Shown: piece after piece, positions 43,521-53,548 of the stretch
Layout: each line of letters starts with the position of its first letter
How positions within the stretch are numbered: the first letter of the stretch is position 1
Assembly: GCF_900106075.1 (NCBI RefSeq)
Contig: NZ_LT629794.1
Location: 1 to 64,000, forward strand
Origin: Polaribacter sp. Hel1_33_78
GTDB lineage: Bacteria; Bacteroidota; Bacteroidia; Flavobacteriales; Flavobacteriaceae
Direction: 5' to 3'
DNA length: 64,000 bases
Position numbers and translations under genes: made by a program
The notes under the pieces: generated by a model
What the model was told of the DNA's origin: nothing
Databases searched by the model: none
Seen by the model: only the letters and a program-made list of their open reading frames with translations

Positions 43521-43594
43521 TTTAACTTCTGATTTAAAACATTAAAACGTTCGATATCATTATATTAGACAAAATATATCAGACTTAATAGCAT

Positions 43595-44482
43595 ATGAAT
43601 TTTTTAAATAAAATTTATCAAATTTTTCTATCTGAGTTCGCCAAAAGGCGGATTGAAAAAACAATACTCTATGTTGCGTTATTTGGCTTTTTTATCCACT
43701 TAATTTTAATTTACTTATCAAAATTCGGTGTAGTAAATTTGTCTTTAGAATCGGAATTATTTAAAAATCCGATATCGGCAATTTACACCCCATTCTCATT
43801 TATACTTGTTTATGAAGTTTACTTATTAATCTATTACTTACCAAAGTCATTTACCACCTATATAACTAAACAGTATGAAATTATAACACTTATAATCATT
43901 CGAAAATTATTTAAAGATTTATCTGCTCTTGAACTGACATCAGATTGGTTTCAAATAAAAGGAGATCTGCAATTCACTTATGATATCTTGGCGTCAGTTA
44001 TTCTTTTCTATCTGATTTTTCAGTTTCAAAAACAGGGAATGCAAAAATCAACGCAACAAAAGGACAATAAACTAAAAATTGAAAGATTCATCAGTAGAAA
44101 GAAAATAATTGCCATTGCGCTGGTTCCGATTTTTTTTATGATGGCTTTCGTTACACTTTTCAATTGGACTTCAGATGTTTCCCTTGGTTCTAATGACCTG
44201 GCTAGTTTTGAAACAATTAATAATCTATTCTTTGACGAATTTTTTACCGTTCTGATTTTAGTAGATGTTGTTCTACTATTAATTTCCTTCTTTTACACAG
44301 ATAAATTTCATAAAATAATAAGAAATTCTGGATTTGTAGTTTCAACGATTTTAATCCGTATGTCATTCGGGGTAAGCGGATTAATAAGTACAATTTTAAT
44401 TGTATTAGCTGTCCTGTTTGGATTAGCAATAATAATAATCCATAATAAATTTGAAAAAAATACTTTGCCTAACAATGTATAA
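43595..44482 (+). CDS. hypothetical multi-pass membrane protein
   Basis: Protein of 295 residues with about seven hydrophobic helices (for example ILYVALFGFFIHLILIYL, IAIALVPIFFMMAFVTLF, STILIVLAVLFGLAIIII) and a charged central loop (QKSTQQKDNKLKIERFISRK). No family recognised. The following 166 bp (44483-44648) are unusually GC-rich for this genome, as is often seen downstream of mobile or accessory genes in flavobacteria, so it may be an accessory gene. Confidence 0.65.
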   Translation: MNFLNKIYQIFLSEFAKRRIEKTILYVALFGFFIHLILIYLSKFGVVNLSLESELFKNPISAIYTPFSFILVYEVYLLIYYLPKSFTTYITKQYEIITLIIIRKLFKDLSALELTSDWFQIKGDLQFTYDILASVILFYLIFQFQKQGMQKSTQQKDNKLKIERFISRKKIIAIALVPIFFMMAFVTLFNWTSDVSLGSNDLASFETINNLFFDEFFTVLILVDVVLLLISFFYTDKFHKIIRNSGFVVSTILIRMSFGVSGLISTILIVLAVLFGLAIIIIHNKFEKNTLPNNV

Positions 44483-44648
44483 AATTAATTGCTGGTTTTA
44501 GCCGATTTACGAAAGTCACAGCGGACTCTCTATCTGCATGTATTTGCTAAATTTAGTGGGTTAAGACACGTCGCTAATCTTATACAAGAACGTTAAACGA
44601 ACCAATTAAATATACTCTCTTTATTAATGAATTTTACTTTATAGCACA

Positions 44649-45434
44649 ATGATCAAATTTATGTCACAATTTATACAAGTAACATTTTTAATTTGGATTC
44701 TAGTAACCCTGCTTTGGGCATGGAGTGTTTTGATTAAAAATGTAAGCATTGTAGATATTTTCTGGGGTTTTGGTTTTGTAGTTGTCAATACTTTTTATGT
44801 GTACAATTTAGAAGAAATAAATCCAAGAAATTGGTTATTGTTAGCGCTAGTTTCTATTTGGGGTTTGCGTTTAAGTATCTATTTAGCGCTCAGAAATATT
44901 GGTAAAGGAGAAGATTTTAGATACCAACAATTCAGAAAAGATTATGGCGAAAAACGATATTGGTGGTTTAGTTATTTTCAAGTTTTTTTGCTACAAGGCG
45001 GTTTAATTCTAATTGTTTCTTTACCTCTATTAGGTATTCACTCCAATACAACTCTTGGAGAATTCATTTGGTTAGATTACATCGCAATTTTTGTTTGGGG
45101 TATTGGTTTTAGCTTTGAAGCAGGTGGCGATTATCAATTGTACCAATTCAAAAAAAATCCAAGCAATAAAGGAAAAGTTTTAAATACGGGTTTTTGGAGA
45201 TATACAAGGCATCCTAATTATTTTGGAGATACTGCAGTTTGGTGGGCATATGCTTTATTTAGTGTTGCTGCAGGTGGTTATTGGCAAATTATTGGAGCGG
45301 TAATTATGACCTTATTAATTATAAAAGTTTCTGGAGTTGCCTTGCTAGAAAAAACATTAAATAACACAAAACCAAAATATAAGGAGTATATAGCAAACAC
45401 GAATTCCTTTTTTCCTTGGTTTCCTAAAAAATAA
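44649..45434 (+). CDS. DUF1295 family membrane protein (steroid-reductase-like fold)
   Basis: Protein of 261 residues with about six helices, matching DUF1295: VDIFWGFGFVVVN, GLRLSIYLALRN, the FEAGGDYQLYQFKKNP region and the NADPH-site-like GFWRYTRHPNYFGD (about residues 184-197), then NTNSFFPWFPKK at the C-terminus. Related to 3-oxo-5-alpha-steroid 4-dehydrogenases and isoprenylcysteine methyltransferases; the reaction here is unknown. The next small membrane gene starts 2 bp later. Confidence 0.85.
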   Translation: MIKFMSQFIQVTFLIWILVTLLWAWSVLIKNVSIVDIFWGFGFVVVNTFYVYNLEEINPRNWLLLALVSIWGLRLSIYLALRNIGKGEDFRYQQFRKDYGEKRYWWFSYFQVFLLQGGLILIVSLPLLGIHSNTTLGEFIWLDYIAIFVWGIGFSFEAGGDYQLYQFKKNPSNKGKVLNTGFWRYTRHPNYFGDTAVWWAYALFSVAAGGYWQIIGAVIMTLLIIKVSGVALLEKTLNNTKPKYKEYIANTNSFFPWFPKK

Positions 45435-45436
45435 AG

Positions 45437-45706
45437 ATGATTGATTTTTTAAAAGAAAATATCTGGTTTATACTCTTCTTAATTTGGGGTTTTCCTTTAA
45501 GTATTTACAGAAGTAAATTCAGGAAAATAGTGTACCAAACAGATAGTTGGCTAATCAATATTAAACCACTTTTTATAAAAGAATTTAAAGGATTGTTGGG
45601 TAATTTATTTCCTGAAAATAAGGAATATATTAAACAACGAAATTTCTATCGATTTTACTTAAGTGTTTACACCATCCTCTTTTTACTCTATTTAAAATAC
45701 ACTTAA
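45437..45706 (+). CDS. small membrane protein
   Basis: Protein of 89 residues with one N-terminal helix (IWFILFLIWGFPLSIY) and one C-terminal helix (YLSVYTILFLLYLKY), with a basic loop between. No family recognised. It starts 2 bp after the DUF1295 gene, so it is cotranscribed. Confidence 0.6.
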   Translation: MIDFLKENIWFILFLIWGFPLSIYRSKFRKIVYQTDSWLINIKPLFIKEFKGLLGNLFPENKEYIKQRNFYRFYLSVYTILFLLYLKYT

Positions 45707-45760
45707 TTATATTTTACTTTTCTTATTATTATTCGGAAAAAGTAGCTTTTTGTTTCCCTT

Positions 45761-46513
45761 TTAGGTTTTATGAATCATAGTTGCACTTGCTTGTGCTGTA
45801 GGAAAAACTACCAAATCTTCTATATTTACATGATATGGTCTTGTAATAACAAAATGAATAACATCTGCAACATCCTCTGCCTGTAATGCTTTATAGCCTT
45901 TGTAAACCGTTTCTGCTCTTTCTATATCACCTTTGAAACGAACCTCAGAAAATTCGGTTTGTACCAAACCTGGATGAATTGCAGAAACTCTAATATTGTG
46001 TTCATTCAAATCTAATCTCATAGACTTATTTAAGGCGTTCACAGCAAACTTTGATGCACAATATACATTTCCGTTCTTATAAACCTCTTTTCCTGCTGTA
46101 GATCCAATATTTACGATAAAACCATTATTGTTTTCAATCATTTGAGGAATGATCGCTTTTGAAACATACAACAACCCTTTTACATTAATATCTAACATTG
46201 CGTCCCAGTCATCAACATTTCCGTCTTGTATCGTTGATAATCCATGGGCATTACCTGCATTATTTATTAAAATATCTATTTGTTTAAAGTTTTCGGGAAG
46301 TGCATTCATGGCGGCTTCAACTTCTGTTCTTTTAGAAACATCAAACTGTAAAGTAGTTACTTCTGTTAGTTTACTTAATTCATTTTGAAGTTCTTTTAGG
46401 CGCTCTGCTCTTCTACCACACAGAATTAACCTAATATTATTTTTGGCAAAAATTTCTGCAGTTGCCTTTCCAATTCCTGATGTTGCTCCTGTAATAAATG
46501 CTGTTTTATTCAT
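45761..46513 (-). CDS. YdfG-like short-chain dehydrogenase
   Basis: Classical SDR of 250 residues: FITGATSGIGKATAEIFAKN (cofactor site), NNAGNAHGL, the Ser at GSTAGKE, and the catalytic YCASKFAVN (YxxxK). The RRAERLKELQNEL segment points to NADP use as in YdfG (3-hydroxy acid dehydrogenase). Monocistronic. Confidence 0.88.
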   Translation of the reverse strand: MNKTAFITGATSGIGKATAEIFAKNNIRLILCGRRAERLKELQNELSKLTEVTTLQFDVSKRTEVEAAMNALPENFKQIDILINNAGNAHGLSTIQDGNVDDWDAMLDINVKGLLYVSKAIIPQMIENNNGFIVNIGSTAGKEVYKNGNVYCASKFAVNALNKSMRLDLNEHNIRVSAIHPGLVQTEFSEVRFKGDIERAETVYKGYKALQAEDVADVIHFVITRPYHVNIEDLVVFPTAQASATMIHKT

Positions 46514-46694
46514 AATTTATTTTAAATACTCATTAAAAAAAGATATTTATCAATTGACTTTCCTAAAGCATGTGCGCTACCTTCAAACAAAAAACATCTT
46601 ATTTTCAGCGATACCAAACCTAATATAAAAGTATAAAAACAAATTGTTTCGTTTGTTCTTTAAAATTTGAATTTTTCATCAATTATTAACAAAG

Positions 46695-46722
46695 AAAAAA
46701 CCGCTCTTTTCAGAGCGGTTTT
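46695..46722 (-). terminator. terminator of the lipoprotein gene 46774-47706
   Basis: AAACCGCTC (46698-46706) pairs with GAGCGGTTT (46713-46721); on the minus strand it is followed by a T-rich run. Confidence 0.75.
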
Positions 46723-46773
46723 CCTTTCGATTGATTATTGAGAAATAACCAACCAAAAATCAACTAACCAAAC

Positions 46774-47706
46774 TTATTTTAAACTTCTTCTAATCTTTGT
46801 CTTTCTATTTATTTTAGTACGTTTTCTGTTGTTGTTTCTTACAATTTGTTTACTATTTTTTCCAGTTTTTTCACTTTTCAAATACTGTAAAAATCCTCTT
46901 CCAGAAAAATCGTATATAGTATCTGAATTTACATGATACAAACGAATAATATTGTCATCTATAACGTTCAATTCAAATTCTTCCGTATCTCCCTCATCAT
47001 AATTAAGTGTTAAAATCTTTAGATCTTCATAATCTACTACATCATACACTTCATATCCTCCAACAAAATTCCAATTAATTAAGTCAATATTTGTGCCAAG
47101 AGTGTCCTGAGAACTATAAAATGTTGTTATATCTTCAGGAGTAAAGGAGAGATAATTTTCTTGATCAAAAACATTTTGAGTTCCGCCAACGGCATCTACT
47201 TTTTCCCAAGCGATATATTCTTGTAAAAAATATTCTATATTTTCATAAAATAATTTATCGTAATCAAAATTTCGAGTAGTGTACCCTATTAAGTAATAGC
47301 TTACATTTTCTCTATAATTATATAGCCTTATTTCATTATTCGAAATAATAGTTACTTCAAAATCGTTTACGCCATCTAGTATATGATTGGTTTCTAGCAA
47401 TCCATTATATGTATTGTAGTTTCCTACATCAATTCCTAAACCATTGCCTGTTTTACCAATATCTACAATATTGTTATTTGCATATACTACACCGTTTATA
47501 AATGATAATGTAAATGCTCTGGAAACATAAGGTATATCGCCACTTCCAATAGTTCTGTGATAATCTACATACCATAAATCATATTCCGAAACTACTTCTT
47601 CTAAAGTTGGCTCATACTCATAATAAGAATCCTCGAAAATGGTAGAACAAGAAGTTAGTAGCGCGCCTGCTATAATAATTGTAAAAAGTAGTTTTAGAGT
47701 CTTCAT
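46774..47706 (-). CDS. conserved flavobacterial lipoprotein
   Basis: Protein of 310 residues with a lipoprotein signal (LLFTIIIAGALLTSCST). The mature part begins with a repeated acidic/aromatic text (LEEVVSEYDLWYVDYHRT, FTLSFINGVVYANNN) that I recall from flavobacterial proteins wrongly labelled nicotinic acid mononucleotide adenylyltransferase; no such catalytic motif is present. The last ~35 residues are very basic (NNNRKRTKINRKTKIRR), which is odd for the family and could be an extension. Function unknown. Confidence 0.7.
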   Translation of the reverse strand: MKTLKLLFTIIIAGALLTSCSTIFEDSYYEYEPTLEEVVSEYDLWYVDYHRTIGSGDIPYVSRAFTLSFINGVVYANNNIVDIGKTGNGLGIDVGNYNTYNGLLETNHILDGVNDFEVTIISNNEIRLYNYRENVSYYLIGYTTRNFDYDKLFYENIEYFLQEYIAWEKVDAVGGTQNVFDQENYLSFTPEDITTFYSSQDTLGTNIDLINWNFVGGYEVYDVVDYEDLKILTLNYDEGDTEEFELNVIDDNIIRLYHVNSDTIYDFSGRGFLQYLKSEKTGKNSKQIVRNNNRKRTKINRKTKIRRSLK

Positions 47707-47809
47707 AAGCCTTGTATTTATAAGATATACTTACAAAGATTCAAAATGTGTGCCAAAAAAAATTCCTATTCTAATTAGAATAGTTAAAGTACTGATTTTA
47801 GGTAACTTA

Positions 47810-48298
47810 CTAATTTTTATTTGCTCTTGGAAAAAACGCAGGTTTTGATTCCTTTATATCTTTAATTTTAAAATATTTGATTTTATCTCCTACCTTATAA
47901 CTAAGAATCGCTTCGTTCTCTTCTAATTCAAAAGGAAGCTTTTTAAGCTCTGGTAACGTATTTTCTATTTCTTTGGTAGCATCTATATCTAAAATAAGAT
48001 CTCTATTTTGTTTACTTGATGTACTGAAATGGCCTATTAAAAGAGTTTTGCCGGCAGCAATATTAATTTCCACTTTAGTTGATTTATTTTGAAAAAATAA
48101 TGAATCAAAAACAATCGTTGAATTCTCTTTCAACGCTATTTCTATTTTAGTCCCTGAAACTCCAGGCTGTCCACCAACCCATTTATTGTAAGATGCTTTT
48201 TCTATTTTAAAAGGAGGATTATTTTCAAGTTTTAAGCTCCCACATTGTGCAAAACTAACTATAATTGCAATTATTGATAAAAGTTTCATTCTCTTCAA
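47810..48298 (-). CDS. hypothetical lipoprotein
   Basis: Protein of 162 residues with signal LLSIIAIIVSFAQC and a lipobox-like AQCGS. The mature part is beta-rich (NKWVGGQPGVSGTKIEIAL, then ILSYKVGDKIKYFKIKDI). No family name recognised, but the pattern recurs in flavobacteria. Monocistronic. Confidence 0.65.
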   Translation of the reverse strand: MKRMKLLSIIAIIVSFAQCGSLKLENNPPFKIEKASYNKWVGGQPGVSGTKIEIALKENSTIVFDSLFFQNKSTKVEINIAAGKTLLIGHFSTSSKQNRDLILDIDATKEIENTLPELKKLPFELEENEAILSYKVGDKIKYFKIKDIKESKPAFFPRANKN

Positions 48299-48390
48299 TT
48301 TTTTATATTTAATAAATATATTTCAAACGTTGTGCCAAGATATAAAAAATCAGCAAACTAGTTTGTCTTTGTATTAATCGAGTCTATAAA

Positions 48391-48421
48391 AATAAAAAAG
48401 CGAACCACATTGGTTCGCTTT
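48391..48421 (-). terminator. terminator of the ATP synthase operon
   Basis: AAGCGAACCA (48398-48407) pairs with TGGTTCGCTT (48411-48420) around CAT; on the minus strand a T run follows. 24 bp after the atpG stop. Confidence 0.8.
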
Positions 48422-48444
48422 CAATATATATAACTTATAATTTC

Positions 48445-49311
48445 TTAATTTTTCAATGCTTCTGCACCACCAACAATTTCAAGAATTTCATTCGTAATTG
48501 CTGCTTGACGTGCTTTATTGTAAGTTAATAATAAGTCGTCTCTTAAGTCCGTTGCATTATCTGTTGCTTTATGCATTGCAGTCATACGCGCACCATGTTC
48601 CGAAGCAAAACTGTCTCTAATAGACTTGTATAGTTGTGTCTTTAAAGATTTTGGTATTAATGCTAAAACAATCTCTTCTTTAGATGGTTCAAAAATATAA
48701 TCAGAATTTACTTCTGTTGAATCTGACCCTTCAACAGGTTTGATTGGTAAAAACTGTTCTACTTGTGGTATTTGAGTTGCTGCATTTTTAAACTGATTAT
48801 AAAGAACTTCTATTTTATCATAGGTTCCTTCGGCATACATACTCATTAAATTTTCTGCTATTGCAGCAACATTATCAAAAGTTAAATCATCAAAAATATC
48901 GTTTCTTGTTGCTACAATATTGAACTGTTTCGATAAAACATCACCACCTTTTTTACCGATAGCAAATAAATCTACTTCAACATTATTGTATTTATCTTTA
49001 ACTGTTTTAATAACTTCTTTAGTAATTGATGAATTAAAACCACCACACAAACCTCTATTGGAAGTTATTACTACTAATAAAACTTTAGAAACTTCTCTTT
49101 GAGTTGAATATACTCCACCAGCATCACTATCTAAAGTTGCACTTAAATTCTGCAACAATTCAGTTAGTTTGGATGAATAAGGGCGCATTGCCGTTATTGC
49201 ATCTTGGGCTTTTTTCAACTTTGCAGCAGAAACCATTTTCATGGCAGATGTAATCTGCATTGTTGATTTAATAGAAGTAATTCTATTCCGTATTTCTTTT
49301 AAGTTTGCCAT
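48445..49311 (-). CDS. atpG: ATP synthase gamma subunit
   Basis: Central rotor shaft of F1. About 288 residues from MANLKEIRNRITSIKST (start 49311), which is the standard gamma N-terminus; a longer frame to 49353 only reads through the REP-like palindrome. The C-terminus RMTAMHKATDNATDLRDDL and YNKARQAAITNEILEIVGGA are diagnostic. Last gene of the operon; beta and epsilon subunits are not here, as usual in Bacteroidota. Confidence 0.96.
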   Translation of the reverse strand: MANLKEIRNRITSIKSTMQITSAMKMVSAAKLKKAQDAITAMRPYSSKLTELLQNLSATLDSDAGGVYSTQREVSKVLLVVITSNRGLCGGFNSSITKEVIKTVKDKYNNVEVDLFAIGKKGGDVLSKQFNIVATRNDIFDDLTFDNVAAIAENLMSMYAEGTYDKIEVLYNQFKNAATQIPQVEQFLPIKPVEGSDSTEVNSDYIFEPSKEEIVLALIPKSLKTQLYKSIRDSFASEHGARMTAMHKATDNATDLRDDLLLTYNKARQAAITNEILEIVGGAEALKN

Positions 49312-49324
49312 TCTTTTGTAATTT

Positions 49325-49352
49325 TGAAATTCCCGATTTCGCGGGAATGACA
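49325..49352. repeat. REP-like palindrome in the atpA-atpG spacer
   Basis: ATTCCCG (49329-49335) / CGGGAAT (49342-49348) with ATTTCG between. This GTCATTCCCGCGAAATCGGGAAT-type unit is a common dispersed palindrome in Bacteroidota. It may affect the atpA/atpG mRNA ratio. Confidence 0.6.
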
Positions 49353-49360
49353 ACTATTTA

Positions 49361-50938
49361 TTATGCAAAATGAGTAGAAATTTCTTTAGCTGCTGCTTCT
49401 AATACAGCAATTGCTTCTGGTGTTAATTTTCCAGACTTCAATACATCTAAAGTATCTCTATGCTTTGCGTTTAAGTAATCGATATAATCTTTCTCGAATT
49501 TCTTTACTTCATTTACAGGAACATCCTTTAACAAGTTCTTAGAACCTGCGTAAATGATTGCAATTTGATCTTCTACTGAAAAAGGATCGTTTTGTGCTTG
49601 CTTTAAAATTTCAACATTACGTTGTCCTTTCGAAATTACGCTCATTGTAGCTGCATCTAAATCAGAGCCAAACTTTGCAAACGCTTCTAATTCACGGTAT
49701 TGAGCTTGATCTAATTTTAATGTACCCGATACTTTTTTCATCGCTTTAATCTGAGCGTTACCACCAACACGAGAAACCGAAATACCCACGTTAATTGCTG
49801 GACGAACACCAGAGTTAAATAAATCTCCATCTAAGAAAATTTGTCCATCTGTAATCGAAATTACATTTGTTGGAATGTATGCTGATACATCTCCTGCTTG
49901 TGTTTCAATAATAGGTAATGCAGTTAAAGAACCTCCACCCTTTACAATTCCTTTTAAAGAATCTGGTAAATCGTTCATTTCACTAGCAATTTTGTCATCA
50001 TTAATAACTTTTGCAGAACGTTCTAATAATCTTGAGTGTAAATAAAATACATCACCAGGATATGCCTCACGCCCTGGAGGTCTTCTTAATAATAAAGAAA
50101 TTTCACGGTAAGCAACAGCTTGTTTCGATAAATCATCATAAATAATTAAAGCTGGTCTTCCAGAATCTCTAAAATATTCTCCAATAGCAGCTCCAGCAAA
50201 TGGTGCATAAACCTGCATTGCTGCAGGATCCGATGCATTTGCTGCAACAATAGTAGTATATGCCATTGCGCCTTTTTCTTCTAACATGTTTGCAATTGCA
50301 GCCACAGTAGAAGCCTTTTGACCAATAGCGACGTATATACAAAATACTGGCTCACCAGCATCGTAAAATTCTTTCTGATTTAAGATGGTATCAAGCGCAA
50401 CTGTAGACTTACCAGTTTGACGGTCTCCAATAATTAATTCACGTTGACCTCTACCAACAGGAATCATTGCATCAATAGATTTAATACCCGTTTGTAATGG
50501 TTCAGTTACTGGTTCTCTATAAATAACTCCAGGAGCTCTTCGCTCTAAAGGCATTTCATACGTTTTTCCAGCGATAGGTCCTTTACCATCTATCGGACTA
50601 CCTAAAGTATCTACTACTCTTCCTACAATTCCTTCTCCTGCTCTTAAAGATGCAATTCTTTCAGTACGCTTTACCGTAGAACCTTCTCTAATTGAAGTGG
50701 AAGCTCCTAATAATACAACACCTGCATTATCCTCTTCTAGGTTTAATACAATACCTTCTAATCCATTATCGAATTCTACTAATTCACCATATTGAACATT
50801 TGAAAGACCGTAAACACGAGCAATTCCATCTCCTACTTGTAGAACAGTTCCTACTTCGTTTAAAGTAGTTTTTGCTTCAAAATTTGTTAACTGTTGCTTT
50901 AAAATTGCTGATACTTCAGCTGGTTTGATACTTGCCAT
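49361..50938 (-). CDS. atpA: ATP synthase alpha subunit
   Basis: Regulatory nucleotide-binding subunit of F1. The 525 residues contain the Walker A motif GDRQTGKST (about residues 168-176), the signature [26 protein letters not shown], and [14 protein letters not shown] with the conserved arginine finger region. Complete. It sits between atpH and atpG. Confidence 0.97.
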   Translation of the reverse strand: MASIKPAEVSAILKQQLTNFEAKTTLNEVGTVLQVGDGIARVYGLSNVQYGELVEFDNGLEGIVLNLEEDNAGVVLLGASTSIREGSTVKRTERIASLRAGEGIVGRVVDTLGSPIDGKGPIAGKTYEMPLERRAPGVIYREPVTEPLQTGIKSIDAMIPVGRGQRELIIGDRQTGKSTVALDTILNQKEFYDAGEPVFCIYVAIGQKASTVAAIANMLEEKGAMAYTTIVAANASDPAAMQVYAPFAGAAIGEYFRDSGRPALIIYDDLSKQAVAYREISLLLRRPPGREAYPGDVFYLHSRLLERSAKVINDDKIASEMNDLPDSLKGIVKGGGSLTALPIIETQAGDVSAYIPTNVISITDGQIFLDGDLFNSGVRPAINVGISVSRVGGNAQIKAMKKVSGTLKLDQAQYRELEAFAKFGSDLDAATMSVISKGQRNVEILKQAQNDPFSVEDQIAIIYAGSKNLLKDVPVNEVKKFEKDYIDYLNAKHRDTLDVLKSGKLTPEAIAVLEAAAKEISTHFA

Positions 50939-50959
50939 CTTTTATAATTTGATGTATAA

Positions 50960-51517
50960 TTAAATTTTTGGAATGTAATGACTGTTGTCAAATTCCTTTT
51001 TCAATTCGTTTAAATAATTAGAGATACTTGCGTCATATTGCACATCTCCAACACGTAAAATAAACCCTCCTAAGATTGATTCATTTATTACGTTTTCTAA
51101 ATTTGCTTTCTTTCCTGTTAAAGAAACTATTTTTTCTAAAATTTTTACTTCTATTTCTTTAGTTAAAGGAACTGCTGTTGTTACTTTAGCAACCTGCATA
51201 TGCTTGTCAAAAGAATAAATAATTACATATTGTTTTGCAATAGAATGCAACATTGCAATTCTTTTGTTATCTTGTAATAAGTGAAATAAGCCAAGCGTGA
51301 TATTGTTTACCTTACCATCAAACAAAGCATTTAAAACTTTAATTTTATCAGAAGATTTAACAATAGGACTTCTTAACATTACTTCAAATTCATCATTGTC
51401 AGCAATAGTAGTTGATATCAATGACATATCGTCATTTACCGCCTTTTCTTCTTTAGAATCTTTAGCAAGATTTAAGATTGCTTTTGCATAACGTATTGCT
51501 GCTCTTGCGTCTTTCAT
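50960..51517 (-). CDS. atpH: ATP synthase delta subunit
   Basis: Stator subunit linking F1 to the b-stalk. The 185 residues start AAIRYAKAILNLAKD and end with the typical ESILGGFILRVGDVQYDASISNYLNELKK. Short spacing to atpF (7 bp) and atpA (21 bp). Confidence 0.95.
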   Translation of the reverse strand: MKDARAAIRYAKAILNLAKDSKEEKAVNDDMSLISTTIADNDEFEVMLRSPIVKSSDKIKVLNALFDGKVNNITLGLFHLLQDNKRIAMLHSIAKQYVIIYSFDKHMQVAKVTTAVPLTKEIEVKILEKIVSLTGKKANLENVINESILGGFILRVGDVQYDASISNYLNELKKEFDNSHYIPKI

Positions 51518-51524
51518 GCTTAAC

Positions 51525-52025
51525 TTAGTTTAAAGTAACATCTTTTAAGATTCCTTCAACTAACTCTAGCTGATCTTTCTTAGAAGATAATTCTCTTTTA
51601 ATTACTGATTCTGCAATTGAAATAGATAGCTCTGCAACATTCTTTTTCAATTCTGCAATGGCTGCTTGCTTTTCTTGAATAATCGCTGCCTGCGCATTTT
51701 CTATTAATTTTGTAGTAACTTCTTTGGCATCTTCTTTTGCTTCGGCAATTATATTATTTCTAATATCTCTTGCATCTTTCATCATTGCCTCTCTCTCTGC
51801 TCTTGCTTCTTTTACTAATCTTTCATTATCAGATTGTAAGTTTTGCATTTCTTTACGCGCATTTTCTGCTGCTGCTAAAGCATTTTCGATTCCAGACTCT
51901 CTTTCTTCCAAAGAATTTAAAATTGGTTTCCAAGCAAATTTTACCATTAATGCGATTAATGCGAGCAATAAGATTGTTGACACTGCAAATAATCCTGGTG
52001 AAAAATCGTTTAATAAAGTTTCCAT
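51525..52025 (-). CDS. atpF: ATP synthase b subunit
   Basis: Peripheral stalk. The 166 residues have one N-terminal membrane helix (LFAVSTILLLALIALMVKFAW) and a long charged coiled coil (RESGIENALAAAENARKEM and onward). Normal length. Confidence 0.95.
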   Translation of the reverse strand: METLLNDFSPGLFAVSTILLLALIALMVKFAWKPILNSLEERESGIENALAAAENARKEMQNLQSDNERLVKEARAEREAMMKDARDIRNNIIAEAKEDAKEVTTKLIENAQAAIIQEKQAAIAELKKNVAELSISIAESVIKRELSSKKDQLELVEGILKDVTLN

Positions 52026-52073
52026 TCTATAAACTAATTATTTTTTTATTTCTTTTGTTTAATTTTAAAATAG

Positions 52074-52098
52074 GTTCTGCAACCAACCGTTGCAGAAC
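52074..52098 (-). promoter_or_regulatory. stem-loop in the atpE-atpF spacer
   Basis: Perfect 10-bp stem GTTCTGCAAC (52074-52083) / GTTGCAGAAC (52089-52098) with a 5-nt loop and no T run. It lies just after atpE, the subunit needed in most copies, so it may protect the atpE mRNA or limit read-through. Confidence 0.5.
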
Positions 52099-52120
52099 GC
52101 TATCTTTGTTTTTATTTGGA

Positions 52121-52330
<210 letters not shown>

Positions 52331-52345
52331 TTAAACAAATTTGTA

Positions 52346-53482
52346 TTAATGAGCTTCCGAGTGATCTGCTACAGCCATACCGATAAACAATGCAGAAAGC
52401 ATTGTAAAGATATATGCTTGTAAAAAAGCCACTAAAACCTCAATTAATGTTATAAAAAATGATAATACTAAAGACAATCCTGTTGCACCTACAACCCCTA
52501 AAGATTCTTTTAAAGTGAACATAATTGCAATTAAGCTCATTACCACAATATGACCTGCTGAAATGTTTGCGAACAAACGTACTAATAATGAAAACGGTTT
52601 AATGATTAATGCTCCAGCTAATTCTATAATTGCTAAAACTGGACGAATTAAAACAGGAACTCCTGGCATCCAAATCATGTGCATCCAGTAATCTTTGTTT
52701 CCACTAACTGTATAAATTACTAATGTAAAAATTGCTAAACATCCTGTTACTGCTAATTGTCCTGTTACATTAAAACCTAAAGGGGTTAAACCTGCTAAAT
52801 TTAAAACCCATATGAAGAAAAATACCGTTAATAAATACCCAGTAAATCTTCTATAATGTTTATCACCAATATTTGGTCTTGCTATTTCGTCACGCACATA
52901 TAATACTAAAGGCTCTAAAACTCTTGCAAAACCTGTTGGTATTTGTTTCGTCTTGTATTGTTTTGCCAATCTAGAAAACCAAAACAACAGTAAGAAACCT
53001 ATGAACAAAATTCCTACAACACTTTTAGTAATAGAAAAATCTAATAACTTGTGTGCATTTGTTGCATGGTGCGTTTCGTCAAAAGAAATCGTTACAGCAT
53101 TGTTGTCTAATTCAAAAATTTTAGAGTGAATCTTCGCAAATTTTAATCCATCTTTTTCTACGATTACATGTCCATCATCGTTGTGATGAAATTCTGAAGA
53201 CATAAAAGTTACTAGCCCTTTACTTGTCCAAAGAATTACAGGTAGAGGAAAACCAACGTGCTTTCTTTCGCCTTCATCCGAAGTATAAGACCATAAAGAA
53301 AAATCATGAGAATCTTTGATGTGATGTAAAATATAAGCCTCTACTTCTTCCTTCGTATTTACACGCCCACCATCATTTTGAATGTCTTGTTTTTTATCTG
53401 TAACAGCAGCAAATCCTGCAGCTGTAAAAAGAGCTATCATTGCTATTGTAAGAAACCTGACTGTTTTTTCTGCAATCTTCAT
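52346..53482 (-). CDS. atpB: ATP synthase a subunit
   Basis: Stator half-channel subunit of Fo. At 378 residues it is longer than the E. coli protein because of an N-terminal signal-like helix (LTIAMIALFTAAGFAAV) and an extra-cytoplasmic extension of about 110 residues before the first channel helix, a known trait of Bacteroidota. The channel helices include SLLVRLFANISAGHIVVMSL with the essential Arg, and the C-terminal LQAYIFTMLSALFIGMAV. Confidence 0.94.
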   Translation of the reverse strand: MKIAEKTVRFLTIAMIALFTAAGFAAVTDKKQDIQNDGGRVNTKEEVEAYILHHIKDSHDFSLWSYTSDEGERKHVGFPLPVILWTSKGLVTFMSSEFHHNDDGHVIVEKDGLKFAKIHSKIFELDNNAVTISFDETHHATNAHKLLDFSITKSVVGILFIGFLLLFWFSRLAKQYKTKQIPTGFARVLEPLVLYVRDEIARPNIGDKHYRRFTGYLLTVFFFIWVLNLAGLTPLGFNVTGQLAVTGCLAIFTLVIYTVSGNKDYWMHMIWMPGVPVLIRPVLAIIELAGALIIKPFSLLVRLFANISAGHIVVMSLIAIMFTLKESLGVVGATGLSLVLSFFITLIEVLVAFLQAYIFTMLSALFIGMAVADHSEAH

Positions 53483-53510
53483 TGTTCAAATACGCTTTCT
53501 AAATTCGGCG

Positions 53511-53539
53511 CAAAAATACGTAATAATTCAAAACTACAA
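53511..53539 (-). promoter_or_regulatory. Bacteroidota-type promoter before atpB
   Basis: On the minus strand TTG (53537-53539), 18 bp, then TATTTTTG (53511-53518), 28 bp before the atpB start. Both elements fit the consensus, so the main atp transcript may begin here. Confidence 0.5.
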
Positions 53540-53548
53540 ACCCTTTTT

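Noticed and set aside
49311..49353. Longer atpG start at 49353
   Set aside because: The extra residues only translate the REP-like palindrome; MANLKEIRNRI at 49311 is the family start.
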